A stretch of 64,000 bases of DNA from Euleptes europaea (Eukaryota; Chordata; Lepidosauria; Squamata; Sphaerodactylidae): contig NC_079332.1 in NCBI RefSeq assembly GCF_029931775.1, positions 1,438,501 through 1,502,500 of the forward strand. The letters run 5' to 3'. Positions within the stretch are counted from its first letter, which is position 1, and every line of letters begins with the position of its first letter. The notes under the pieces are model-generated. The model did no database searches. It was given only the letters and a program-made list of their open reading frames with translations, and had not been told where the DNA came from. This document shows, piece after piece, positions 22,611 through 34,400 of the stretch. Both the position numbers and the translations under genes were made by a program.

Positions 22611-23154
22611 GGCCAACCAGTACACCGGGGGGGCGCGTGAGTGCCACCCACTCTCCCCTTCTGTCACCCTGCAGGGACTGGCACACACGAGTGTCACTCC
22701 TCAGGGCCCTAGATATGCAGACTGAACTGTCACGGCCTCCTTGAGGGCATGGGCTGTCTTGCTCTGACATCATAGAGAGGCCGGCCAACAGAGGGCCTGC
22801 AACCATTTTGAGCCAAGGGGGACGTCTGATACCTGAACTCAAGAGCCCCCTTCCTCTGGGCCCGGACCCCCAGTGAAAACAGAGGTGAAGGCAAATCTCT
22901 CCCCCCCCCAAATAGCAAAGACAATTCAGAACAGGCAGTGATATGCAGAAGAGCAAGTGCAAAACAAATTCAGCTTAAGGGGCTGCAGGTGCGCCTTTAG
23001 AAAGCAGCCCTGGACCACAGGCAGAGATTTGGCCACCTACCACCTACAGATGGGGTGGCAGACCAGGGAGGGGAGGGCTAGAGGCAGAAAGAAAGAGGGG
23101 AGGGGGTGGAGAGTGGGCCAGGCCCTGACAGTCCCGCCTCGCAAGGCCCTCCGT
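22611..23154. other. Intergenic sequence, no gene seen
   Basis: Nothing recognised apart from short G/C runs. Confidence 0.45.
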
Positions 23155-23420
23155 TCTCTTGATAAATAAAAGACCGAGCCATCAATATTCTATCAGCCAA
23201 AGGACTGCAGCGCATTAAAAAATGATGAGGCCCCAGCGCCGAAGCCAACACACGCCTCTCTCTGTGCACAGGGGAAGAGGTATTTAAAACCGAGTGTTGG
23301 CAGCGGCTGACAGTTGTGTTTGTCATGGAGCTGATAAATTGCTTTGAGAAACATTCAGTATGTTTAGCAACGTTAATTCCATCACCGGCAGCCGCCGTGA
23401 ACATCGTGAGGAAGGAAACA
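23155..23420. other. Conserved-looking noncoding block
   Basis: AT-rich with TTGATAAATAAAAG, GCGCATTAAAAAATGATGAG and AGCAACGTTAATTCC words; no repeat signature. Conservation is inferred. Confidence 0.35.
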
Positions 23421-23682
23421 TGGGAGACGGAAGGAGAACCTGCTCCACACTCCAGCAACGTGCAAAAGACCCTTTGCACAGAAGCACCTGCAGCGAGAAA
23501 AGGCCTGGCGCTCACAGGGTCCCCCCGAAAGCGCCTGACGACAGTTCTCCAGGTGACGTCAATGAGGGTAGGTTGTGCAGGGGCCACCTGTCTGCCCTGG
23601 CCAAGATCCACCAGCTCCCAGCTCAAGGGGTGCAGTGCAGGAATGAGTCCCTCTTGCAAACCAAAGGGGCTCTGAATCTGGA

Positions 23683-24115
23683 TCATAGAATCATAGAGTT
23701 GGAAGGGACCACCAGGGTCATCTAGTCCAACCCCCTCCACAATGCAGGAAATTCACAACTACCTCCCCCCCCACACCCCCAGTGACCCCTACTCCATGCC
23801 CAGAAGATGGCCAAGGTGCCCTCCCTCTCATCATCTGCCTAAGTCACAGAATCAGCATTGCTGACAGACGGCCATCTAGCCTCTGCTTAAAAACCTCCAA
23901 GGAAGGAGAGCTCACCACCTCCCAAGGAAGCCTGTTCCACTGAAGAACCGCTCTGTTAGAAAATTCTTCCTAATGTCTAGACGGAAACTCTTTTGCTTCT
24001 GGTCCGACCTTCTGGGGCAACAGAAAACAACTCGGCACCCTCCTCTCTATGACAGCCCTTCAAGTACTTGAAGATGGTTCTCATGTCCCCTCTCAATCTT
24101 CTCCTCTTCTCTTCG
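23683..24115 (-). mobile_element. CR1 LINE 3' end
   Basis: Begins with the reverse of the CR1 terminus (ATCATAGAATCATAGAGTTG) and runs through the CR1 3' UTR words to CTCTCAATCTTCTCCTC. 5'-truncated. Confidence 0.92.
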
Positions 24116-24409
24116 AGAATGGCCCCTTCCCACCCCAAGACACACACACACACACAGGTCTCTTGCAGGGACATGAGAACCTTCCCCAGAAGAAAGGCCC
24201 ATCCAGACAGAAAGGGCTCCTTGGTGCATTCCTACACCAACAGCCGGGAGCAGCCAAGCCAGGGCTCTCTGTCTTGGCACAAGGCCCACCACTGCCCAAG
24301 TCCCTCGGCACTGGAGAGGGGATCAAGGGGCCTCTACAGCAGAGGCCCTGGGGTGATGGGATCTGCCCACAGCAGGGCTCCTTTCTCACCCACCGAGCTC
24401 CACGCAGAC

Positions 24410-24560
24410 GCAACTGCCAGATCCATTTTGCTATCGCTTTCGGCCGCCCGCACCGCGGGAGCTGTCAGAGCGTTTTATTAACGGTGCCACTTTTGTTAAG
24501 AGAGAGGGAGCCGGGTTTACGTGACCATAAATTGTCAACAGTTGGTCCTTTCCCCCACAG
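24410..24560. other. Conserved-looking noncoding island
   Basis: Contains GCGTTTTATTAACGGTGCC and GACCATAAATTGTCAACAG in a GC-rich setting; no repeat or ORF. Confidence 0.3.
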
Positions 24561-25589
24561 AGGAGGAGGGATCGATACCCAGCAGCAGGAGAAAACGCTG
24601 AGGAAGGGAAAGCGAGAGGCTCATTAGGCCAGAATTTAGGAGGCCGAGGGTGGCAGCGACAGCCCTTAACACAGGGTAATTTATGGATGGCCCCTGCCAA
24701 TCAACCTTCACAGTGCATCACACAAGACGGCAGGCTGGGGGGGGGGGTCGAAGAGGGGCCGGCGTGCCAGGGATGCAGGCAGCCAAGTGGACGCGCTTCT
24801 CCTCCAGCCAGGGCTGCAACATCGCTGGGCAGTTGAGGATGGAGAGCTCGCTTGCACTACGTCCTGCAGGCAAGAGGGGAGCTGTCCCGAGAGACTTGCT
24901 CTGGTGGGGCACAGTCCCCCCCCCGGGGGGGGAAGGGGAAAAGGCTGCTCAGGGCATACCCCAGCAAGCAGGTTCTCGCTGGGAGAGAGCCCAGGCCCAG
25001 TAGCAGAGGCGTGAGGGGCATGAGGGCCCCGGAGGTGTTCCAGACCTGAAAGCCAGGCTCTTGGCAGAGCCTCTCTAGGAAGCTCTCCCCTCAAGACCAC
25101 CACCCCTGAGCCCTGCCCACTCTGCCAGAGACAGGAATGGGGTCTCCGTGGAGCAGCAGAAGTCTGCCAGGACCTTCCCCCCTCGCCTTCCACCCAAACA
25201 CCACCACCACCCACCCACCGTCAACTGGGGACTGAGCCAAGGAGGATCAAGCGAATGCACTCCCCAGAGCCCAGGCTCCATTGCGCACCACAGGAGCTTC
25301 CCTGGTCCCACATCCGCCTTCTCAGGGAGGAAGCCCTTCCTGTCCACCTCCAACCCCCCCCCAGCCCCCGCCCGGACTCTTGCTTGACAATCCAGTAATC
25401 CTGCTGAGCTCTGCCGTAATTGCAGGCCTAGAACAGCTGGGCCCTGCAGCTGCCTGCTGGTTAGCCTCGCCCAGTGACCCAGATTTGGCCTAAGCCCCCC
25501 CCCCATGCCACCCCATCCCCTTCCACTGCTGAAGCCCCCTGGGTGCTTCTCAGTCGCCAGCTCCAGACCCTGCCTGGGCCACCGGCAGG
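24561..25589. other. Intergenic sequence, no gene seen
   Basis: GC-rich with C and G runs; nothing recognised. Confidence 0.45.
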
Positions 25590-25795
25590 CAAAGAACCCG
25601 CCCCCCAAATTATAAAAATATTGGCCAACGTAACAAACCATAAAAATATATTAACTCTAATTTTGTGCAGCCCGAGGCCAGATTAATATATCTGTAATCC
25701 AATCGCCTATAAATAAGTGATGCCCTTACACTTTAATATGACATCTGTCACGGCAATCTCCATACAAGGCATAAAATAATTATGGGTTTGAAAAG
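25590..25795. other. Conserved-looking noncoding block
   Basis: Very AT-rich (AAAATATATTAACTCTAATT, CAGATTAATATATCTGTAAT) between GC-rich flanks, with no simple-repeat periodicity. Candidate regulatory element by composition. Confidence 0.35.
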
Positions 25796-26344
25796 GAAGT
25801 CTGAGGAGGAGGGGGGGCCTGCCCCTGCCCCCTCCCACAGCAACACCCACGGCTAAGGGCTGCGGCGGTTTGCTGGGCAAAGCTTTCCCCTGAGTGGGCC
25901 AGCAGCACCCCTACTGACCCTGCAATCCCGTGCGGGGAGGACGGAGGGGTGATCCAGCGGCCAGCTTCTCTCCAGATTGAGGCAGGGGCTCCATATTTCA
26001 CCTGTCCCAGAAGCCTTTGGTGCCCGAGGTGGAAAATAAGAACACCTCCTAGCCCACACAGGGCCTGACCAGCTGAGGGGAACGAGAGGGGGACGTCCAG
26101 CGGGACTTGCGCACCACAGGCTGCTGGGCTGTGTCTGGTGGTTCAGACTCTCCCCTTCCAGCACGACCTGTAAGGGTGCCCAGAATCAAATCAGGACTGT
26201 TGGTGCTTCTTCCGTGGCATCACCACCAGAAACTGTGGCGGGAGGAGGGAGTGGATGTACAGCAGAATTCGCCATCAGTAGGAAGGAAGGTGGAGAAGCT
26301 GACCGTTCATTGCAAACCGCCAGGCACAGACAGATCCTTTTCAG

Positions 26345-26455
26345 GAGGTCAGCCACGCTGGCCTGCAGCAGGAGAGCGGCGTTCAAGCCCAGCAGCCCCT
26401 TAGAGACAAACAGGGTCTGACAAAGGGAGCTTTGACTCTTGAGAGTGCATCCCGC
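26345..26455. mobile_element. Unclassified squamate-type interspersed repeat remnant
   Basis: Includes CAGCAGCCCCTTAGAGAC and GACAAAGGGAGCTTTGACTC, words of a common reptile interspersed repeat. I cannot assign its class. Confidence 0.4.
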
Positions 26456-26888
26456 GACCTCTCGCTGGTCTCAGAGGTGCACCTGGACACAAATCGTGGC
26501 ACCTCCAGACTCCCGGGGTGGGTAGGGCGCCCACAGTACAGGGGCACCTGCTTTGGGAATCAGTTTTCAACCCCACAGTGAAGTAAACATGCCCCCTACC
26601 ACCACGCACAGAGGGCCAAAGCCAGACCTGTGGCAGATGGAGCACCGATTTGGTTGCAAACACGCCAGCCGCTCCTTCTGCCCAACGGAAGGGTGCCTCT
26701 GCTCCCAAGGTGACGGTGGCGACAGCAGGAACTTGCATCCTGCCAAGGAAAATGTACCCAGATGTGGCCAGGCCAAGCCCCGGGGCGCAGTCAGGGAGCC
26801 TTTGCTCAATGCCCTCATGGATTCCTGGCGGAGCTGAGCCCTCCGTGGTCCTCGCCCTTCGCAGGGAAGGCCGGCACAAAGGGAGCGT

Positions 26889-26902
26889 GTGCCACCTACT
26901 GG
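26889..26902 (-). promoter_or_regulatory. Candidate CTCF site between HS3ST2 and USP31
   Basis: On the minus strand CCAGTAGGTGGCAC fits the CTCF core CCRSYAGRKGGCRS at all 14 positions. It points left, toward the rightward site at 3301, and lies about 400 bases beyond the presumed USP31 3' end. Confidence 0.55.
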
Positions 26903-27309
26903 CCAGCTAGAGAAAACAGGACCATGGGGTGGCATAGAGCAATGGGGCCTGCCTATCCCCCTTCCTCCCTCTGTCCCACCCACTCTTTCTCCTACAAGGC
27001 TCAGGAAGCCTGTGATGTTTGGGGGAGCTTGCAGGGACGTGGTAAATAGGAACCCAGGAGGAACACGAACTGCTCAAACCAACCTAAATATCCTCACCCC
27101 AGCTTTGTGTTAATGGAGCTGGTCCGAGGACTCCTGGCAGAAGAAGCACGAAGCACCAGCGGGCAAGACCCTTTTCTCCCCTCTTGTGCAAGGAGACCGG
27201 GGGGGAGGGGCTCTTGGCAAGGGGCAGCCAATGCCGTCCAGAACATGGGAGCGCAATGGGGGTGCCTGAAGGAACCGCGCAGCGTCAGCCCCCCAAGATC
27301 CCGCGCCCT

Positions 27310-30300
27310 GGAATAAACATACTGCACTTTTATTACGTTTTCCACTTTTAATCGTCCAATACCCCTTTGTATCCAAACTCTCTTTTCGGAAAGGAAATGA
27401 TTTTTTTTAAAACATAAAAATATAAATTCTGCATATTAAAAGTGCATACAAATAAATAAAAGGCCTTGACACTCTCATGCGCTTGCCCTCAAATAAGTTA
27501 AAACCCTTTATGGTACAACAGTTCGGCCCCAAGAGGAACACCACCGCCCTTCCCAGAGTAGTGTTGAGATATAACCCCCCCTCCCCAATTTTAAAATTCT
27601 GACAGCAGTATCAAATGGTGCTGGGGTGGGGGGGGGGAGGCGCGAGAACACAAAGCATCCAGTAAAGGTCAGCTACAGCTCCTCGTACAGAGGGGCAGCT
27701 CCAGTGTTTCAGGAACAGGAATGAAAGCTCCAACCACAGCCGAGGAGGCCTCTGGAACGGATGTCCCGGCAGAAGGTGCCACGTGCGGCTCAAGGGCACA
27801 AAAGGGCCAAACTACCCGTTGGGGGGGGCAGCTTCGGCAACCCCTCAGCCGCTGGGAATAGGTCTGGGGCACAAAGAGGAACTCGAACCCTCAACGCTCA
27901 AAACTGGGCTGGGTGACGCTTGGCCACGCGACAGCGGCGACAGACAACGCACTGCCATTTTTTGCCCTGAATTCTGCCAAATTCAACTCCCGACACGAAT
28001 GGATGTTTTTAAAATTCAGGGGTGAAAAGCCCCAACACGTAGCGCTTCCATCTCACCGCTGATTCAAACCAAACTTTCCGCTCACGTCAGCCCCTGCCAA
28101 GCCGCTGCGGATTAGCAAGCACATAACAGCCAGCCTCCGCAGAGGGCTGCCGATAGCATGATTGGGAATGTCATGTTAACACAAAACCACCGGCAGCGGC
28201 ACAGGAGAGCTCCCAGGAGGCCCAAGGACACAGAGAAGGGGGTTGAATGCCCACCTTGTCTTGGGCAGAGCCGGAGGGCATGAGGCGGGGCCTGACCGGC
28301 AGGGTCCCACCTTGCAATGGCCCTCTACCGGGCTGGCCTTCCACAGCCAGCTCTCTCCTTCCTGTCTCCTCAGGAGTCCAAGTCAGGACACGACCAAGGC
28401 CGGAGAAGTCCTGCCTCCCCGGTCTGAGGTGCCAGCGCTGAAGGGTGGGGCAGGAGACGGCAACCCCCCCCACACACACACCGCGGGACCTGGAGGCTCT
28501 CTGCCAGAGGGTCACAGCAGCCCTCCGGTGGCCGGGAACTCCTTTTCTCAAGCTGTTTTTGTCCGGGCACAAAGAGCCACAAAAATACATGTCGGCCCTC
28601 TTCAACGCTCAAGTCATTTCAGCTCTCCGCCGTCACCCCTAAACCCAGAAACCAGTAAAGAAGGAAAGGAACCGAGGAAAGAAGAGTGCAAAACAAAAGC
28701 CAAGAACTGGGCCTATAGGCTTTTAGGAAGGGCTGAGAAGTCCAGCCCCACCCTGGTCGCACCAGGCAGCAGTTACAGGGCGGCCTGGTCTACTGGGAGA
28801 GCAGTTTGCATAGTTAAGAGGATGTGGGGGCAAGGGGGGGAGAGGCAGCAAGAGATCAAGGCCATGCAAGCGATCTTCGGTGTTTGGGGGGGGGGGGCTG
28901 GCCCCGCTCAGAGCTCTGGCTGCAACGGCCATGCAAGGAAGAGTCAATGTAAGAATACTGGGGGGGGGGGGGCGCTTGTGCCACGGAGGGCTGCTCCGAC
29001 CAAAACATCTGGAAGACAGGCAGGCATGCCAGGCGGGGCTCAGCCTGGGGACCAAAAGGGCTGCTCTTGGCAGGACAAATGAAAGCAACCCCAAGGCCAG
29101 AGGGCTTCAACAACACAGATTCCTGGAAGGTGTGCAAAACATAATACAAATTCCTGGAATTTACCTCCTATATGGCACTAGCCAAAAATATAGCCCTCAA
29201 CAGAGCGGGAGGGGGACACACGCCTTTTCGGGGGTGAATTCAACTCTTGGGTGGGCCAAAGGCCAGGCTCGCTGTTGGGCACGGAAGAAAGAGGCCAGTC
29301 CAGGATATGGGACACAACGCTGCTTACGGGGTGAGGGTGGGCCCCATCTCCTTCCCCTCTTCAAAGGCGGCCGGGCCTTCCCCAGCGGGCTCACCCAGAC
29401 GCGAGAGCCATGGGCACCCAGCCGGAGGGCCCGGGCAGGTTCAGTGCCCAGGATGCAGGCATCTGCTCGAGGCCCCTCCCCGAAGGAGAACTTCCCTTCT
29501 TGCATGAGATGAGAACTGTTGGGTGAGGGGGTGCCAGAGGGAAAGTCCACCCCCAGGTGGAGGGAGGCAGGCCCCAGGGGGGGTGAGGCCATGGCTTCTC
29601 CCGGCGTGGACACATTTAGCAACTCCCGTCCCTGGTGGCAAAGCCAACCGCAGCCAAGCCACATGGGTCTTGGGGCACCTCCCCTGGGACAGCTTCACCC
29701 GTCCTGGCCTTTGGCACTCTTTCAGACAGACAGAGGGACGGGGGGGGGGGTGCTTAGGGGAAGAGGAGGGCTGAGGTCCTGGCTGGAGGGAACGGCAGAC
29801 CTGGAGACCTCAGGGAGGGAGGGGACCTTCCAGGCCAAGCCCCCAGCTCCCCCCCCCCTTGTGCAATACTGGCCTAGATGGTCTCCGAGGCCCTCCCTCT
29901 GGCTGCTGGGTTTAGGGACGTGACCCCAGGAGCCAAAGCTCCTCCTTGCATGCCCTGGGAGGCAGCCTGCAAGGATGGGGAACCAAGAGCCGCCAAGACT
30001 CTGGCCTTCTGGAGCTCCACCACCAGAAACGCTTCCATGCCAGATGAGGCCCCGAGCAGCCGCTCAGGCCGCCTGTGCTGTGAGCAGCCAGCGGGGCCAA
30101 AGCAAGAGGGCGAGACCTGATGGGGGCAGGAGAAGGCAAGCAGGCAGGCTGGCATCACACCCGACGATGCAGCAGTGGGGAGAGAACCAGGAGCTGCTTG
30201 GCTCAGATGACCTGGCTGCCAGGAGCTCCAAAGCAGGTTTGGCGGAGGGGGGGACAGGTCAGCTCCAGGCACCAGGGGGGGTGACATCCCTTGGGGAAGG

Positions 30301-31438
30301 AAGGTGCCTGCCCCCCAGCATGCAAATGACAAAGGAGCCGCTTGAGCAGAGATCCCTTCCGTGCAAGAGGCAGGAGGCTGTGGCCAGAGGGGGAGACAGG
30401 CGGGGCTCAGGGAACCCCCAGGGCCGGGGGCTCTGCTAGGAATGTGCCCCCCCCCAAAAGCACCTTTTAGAGTGGCCGTCTGTTGCCGAAACCACACAAA
30501 ATGAAGTTGCCAGAAGAAGAGTGAGAACAAAAGGACGGGAGGAAGGCCCAGGCCAGGAAAGGGCAGACAGAACGCCCCTTCAGAACACCCCAACGGTGGC
30601 AGGTGGCACTCAGACTCTGTCCTGCAGGAGAAAACACCAGGCTCTCTAGCCCAGAACCTCTGCCACCTTCAGAGCCACTGGACAGTGGTCCCTGGTCAGG
30701 GCGGACACTACGGGTGAGAGAGGAGACGGTCCCAACCAGTACAGCCACCGAGGAGCCCAGGAGGACAGACTCGAAGAACAGCAAATGAACAAAACCACAA
30801 GCAGCGCAAACAGGCTTTTCCCAACAGACATCCTCGCACGCGCACGCACCCACCCACATGGCCCTCGACGAGGGAGGACGCACCTTTTTCTACAGTCCTC
30901 CGTTCCCTCCCCCCCCCCCCAGGACTGGCTGAACGTTTACCTGAGAAACCACAACATTAGCGTTGAGATATTGCCCTTTAAGAAGCCTGGGAAATGGGAG
31001 CGGGGTGGGGGGGGGGAAGTGGGGGTGGTAAAATGAAGCCACTGTCTTTCACAGTTTTCCTTAGCAGCTCTTCCTTCCTTCCTCTCGTAGCTCACAGAGC
31101 CAGGCTACTCCCCAAAGCATCGCCACGCCTACGCAGCCAGCCATTTACAAGCGCCAAAGCAGCTCGCTGGAGGGGAAAGTGTGTGTGTGTGGGCCCTGAA
31201 AAAGGCTTCTGTACAGAGTCCTGGGGCTGTGGCTGGGGGAGAAAGTGTCCTTCAGTGGCCCCATGGCCAGCGGCTGCCTGCAGTTATTTGGTATGATGGC
31301 GGAATCAGAAGGCGCTTGGACGAAAGTCAGGGTTCCTCGCGCGCGTCAGGCACAAGAACAGAAAAGCGACGCCAGAGGGGCTCCGATAAACGTGCTTCTC
31401 AGCGGGAGATAACCAACCCTGCGGGTTGCAGCAGATCC
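27310..31438 (-). other. Candidate USP31 3' UTR
   Basis: No recognised interspersed repeats and no credible ORFs over 4.1 kb. An AT-rich block at 27370-27510 resembles a conserved distal 3' UTR. Poly-G/poly-C runs occur near 28885, 28960, 29740 and 30910. Confidence 0.4.
27329..27334 (-). terminator. Candidate USP31 polyadenylation signal
   Basis: AATAAA on the minus strand, the first TTTATT seen on the plus strand when reading away from the USP31 stop. GT-rich sequence (GTATGTTTATTCC) follows. It would give a 3' UTR of about 4.1 kb, in keeping with a long USP31 3' UTR in mammals. Confidence 0.4.
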
Positions 31439-34400
31439 TCACGGAGATTTCGAGGCGGCGGGCCGTGCAGAGGAGGGCATGCTGGAAGGGGGCTTGCGCG
31501 AGGCCTTGTCAGGGGCCTGCTTGCCAGGGGGCGGGGAGGCGGCCTCCGCCTGGGAAGACTTGGACTTGCGGGTCAGCAGCAGGGAGTGCTTGGCCGGAGA
31601 GGCCTCCTTGGCGGCCGGGCTGGGGCAGGAGGGAGGCCGGGCCAGCTGGGGGCTGCTCTTCTCCGGCTTGAGCTTCTCTTCTGGCAGGCCTTTGCCAACC
31701 GCCTTGGCGGAGCCGGCAGACGCCTTCTTGGAGAGCATGGTGGTCTTGCCCAGGTCAGTCGAGCGGCGGGTCTCTTTCTGGCGCAGGGCGGATTTGAAGA
31801 AGGACAGGCCTTTGTCCTCCGACTTGCTGTCCCTCTTCAGACCGGAGCGGGGGACGGCCGAGGGCGACCGCAGACTGGCCGTGGAGGAGCTGCGCACGTG
31901 CTTGCTCTGCGCCGCCTGCCCCTCGCTCTGGGACTGGCTGATCCGTGGGGAGTTTGTGCGCGAGCCCGCGGGGACAGCGGCCTTCTCAGAGCCCAGACTC
32001 AGCTTGGAGCCCTCCCTGCTGAGGCTGCGGTCGGAGGTCCTGCTCTTCCCAGCAGGGGCGGCACCTCGCGCAGAGGTGCCTGAGGAGTTGCGCCGAGCAG
32101 CGGCAGAGGAGGAGGAGAGCGGCTTCTGCTTCTGCTGCCCGGAGGAGGTGGCTGCGTCGTGGGCCCTGGAGCCGGCTTCCTTTGGCCTGTGCCTGGAGGC
32201 GGGAGAGCCGTGCCTCCCGCTTGCCCGGCAAGAATCCAGCTTGCTCCGCGAGCGGGGGACCTTTGACAAGTTCTTGGAAGGAGGGGGCGAGGCAGCAGAT
32301 TGGGGAGACGTCAGGGAATCCGGGCTGGAGAGAAGGGTCCTTCCTTTCCTCGTGTTTTTATCTGCCTCGATGGCGTCTTTGGAAGCGGCTGCCTTTGGCG
32401 GGGGGGTGTCTGCCTTGGTAGGGGCCAGGCCCAGCCCACTAAAGTCCTGGCCCTCCTTGACGGGCGAGTTCTCCGTCGAATCGCTCTGATCCACAAAGGC
32501 GATCTGGTTGTTGTTGTCGAAGGGGTGCAGGGCGGGGCCGTTCCGGTCCACGGGCAGGGAGTTCTTGCCGTAGGGGTCCGTGCCCACGCTCAGCTTCTGC
32601 ACGGATGCCTCGTCTCGGAAGACCCCCTCCATGACGGCCAGGGGGGCCCTACCCATAGTCCGGTGCTCCTGCCGGCTGCCACTGTCACCGGCGGAAAGGC
32701 TCCGCAGGCTGCCAAAGCAGGAGGTGGAGACCTTGTCGTCCGCGGACTCCCCGATCCTCTCCAGGGTGGAAGCCGCGCTGTGCACGGGGGAGTCCCCGGG
32801 GAAGCGGGAGGGGGAGCTGGAACGCATCTGCAGCTTGGCCGACAGGGACCACGAGGGGCGGATCCCGTTCTCGCTCACCGCCAAGGGGCTAGTCACGGAG
32901 GAGCGGGAAGACAAGCTCTGCCGTTGGACGCTCCTCACAAAGGGCCGGGTCGAAAAGCCACCTGCGGGAGAAAGTGGGCATGAAAAGGAGGTGAACGGGG
33001 GAGCCAGGCGCCCCCCAACCCCTTCGCCTGCCCCCCTCCAGGACACAGCCAACCAGGCACCTGCGGGCACCCACAAGGCAACCTGACAGACACACCACGG
33101 GGGAAACCTCTCGGCTCACTGCCAGCACTTGGCCAAGAGCAGTTCCAAAGCCTTGATCTGGGAAAGGAAGGACCACTCCAAAGCAGATACGCCTCCGACA
33201 AGCTGAGCCCCGGTGGGGGCGGGGTAATGCCCGCCGCAGACCAAAGAGAGCTGTCCTTTGCAAAAGGCCCGTGTGAATTTGCTGCTAGCCCCAGGAAAGC
33301 TCCTGAGAAACGACACGCAGAACGGCCCCCCAGCAAGTACTGTGCCCCAAAGACAGAGAGACGAGGGACCACCCCCGCTCCAGGAGAGGGCACTTGCCCC
33401 CCAGCGCCACTGACCACAGACATGAGAACTACTCACTGAACGAAGACAGGAAGAGGGAAAGGGGGGAACCCACTGGTGATCCCGAGCGGCTCACAAGGCC
33501 CCTTCCCTGGATCCTTCCAGATGGGACACAGCCAGAGCTGAGGGCCCCCCCAAATCAGACCTACCGTCGTCTTCGCTCCTTTCCCCCGTCAGCTCCGCCG
33601 ACTCCGAGAGGGAAGCCAGAGACGTGCGCCGGGAGGAGGCAGCGGAGGCGATGCTGGGCTGCTTGCTGCCGGGGAGGCGGCTCACCCAGTGTTCACACAA
33701 GGAGGAACTGGTGGAGCCTGCAGGGTGGGAGGGGGGGAAAAGAGAGGAAAGCCAGTGAGGGAGGGACCTGATGGCGCAGCCACATGAGACAAGCGCCCTG
33801 GGCGGTGCTCTCGGGAGAGGTCACGCTCCACTTCCAAGCCATGGACCAGCGCAGGAGAGACCCTTGAACAAGGAGGAGGAGGAGGAGGAAGGGCGTTCCG
33901 GCCTGCTGCATCCAAGGAGTGCGAGAGTGTGGGGTGTGGGGTGGGAGGAGGGGAATCCAGCAGGTCAGCAGGGGGAAGGGGACACAGGAGGGGGAGGTAG
34001 TTGTGAATCTCCTGCATTTTGCCGGGGGTTGGACTAGATGACCCTTGTGGTCCCTTCCAACTCTGTGATTCTATGACTCTAAGAGCACAGGAGAGGGTGG
34101 GAACCGAGTAGGGAATTCAGCAGGAGGGGCAGACAAGAGGTTTCACACGCCCTTCCCCCCACTTTTCCAGCTGGGCACCCCGAGCCACAGCCCTGGCAGC
34201 CAGGCTAACGGCGGAGCCGTACCTGCCACCGAACTGTTGGCCGACCAGGAAGGGATGGCGGTCCGCCGCTGATAGAAGAGGATGTAGGCCGTGTTCCTGC
34301 ACACCTCATTCTCGGCCAGCTGCTGCACCTCGCTGTCGTCGAAGCAGTACCACAGGCCGTCGATGGAGTTCTTGCAGTAGGCTGCGAGAGGAGGCACACG

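Noticed and set aside
28880-28975. Poly-G runs as G-quadruplex regulators of USP31
   Set aside because: Single homopolymer runs, common throughout the window, without the multi-tract pattern needed for a strong claim.
31479-32489. Plus-strand 336-codon frame opposite the last USP31 exon
   Set aside because: Antisense to the Ser-rich USP31 tail, which has clear homology; the plus frame has none.
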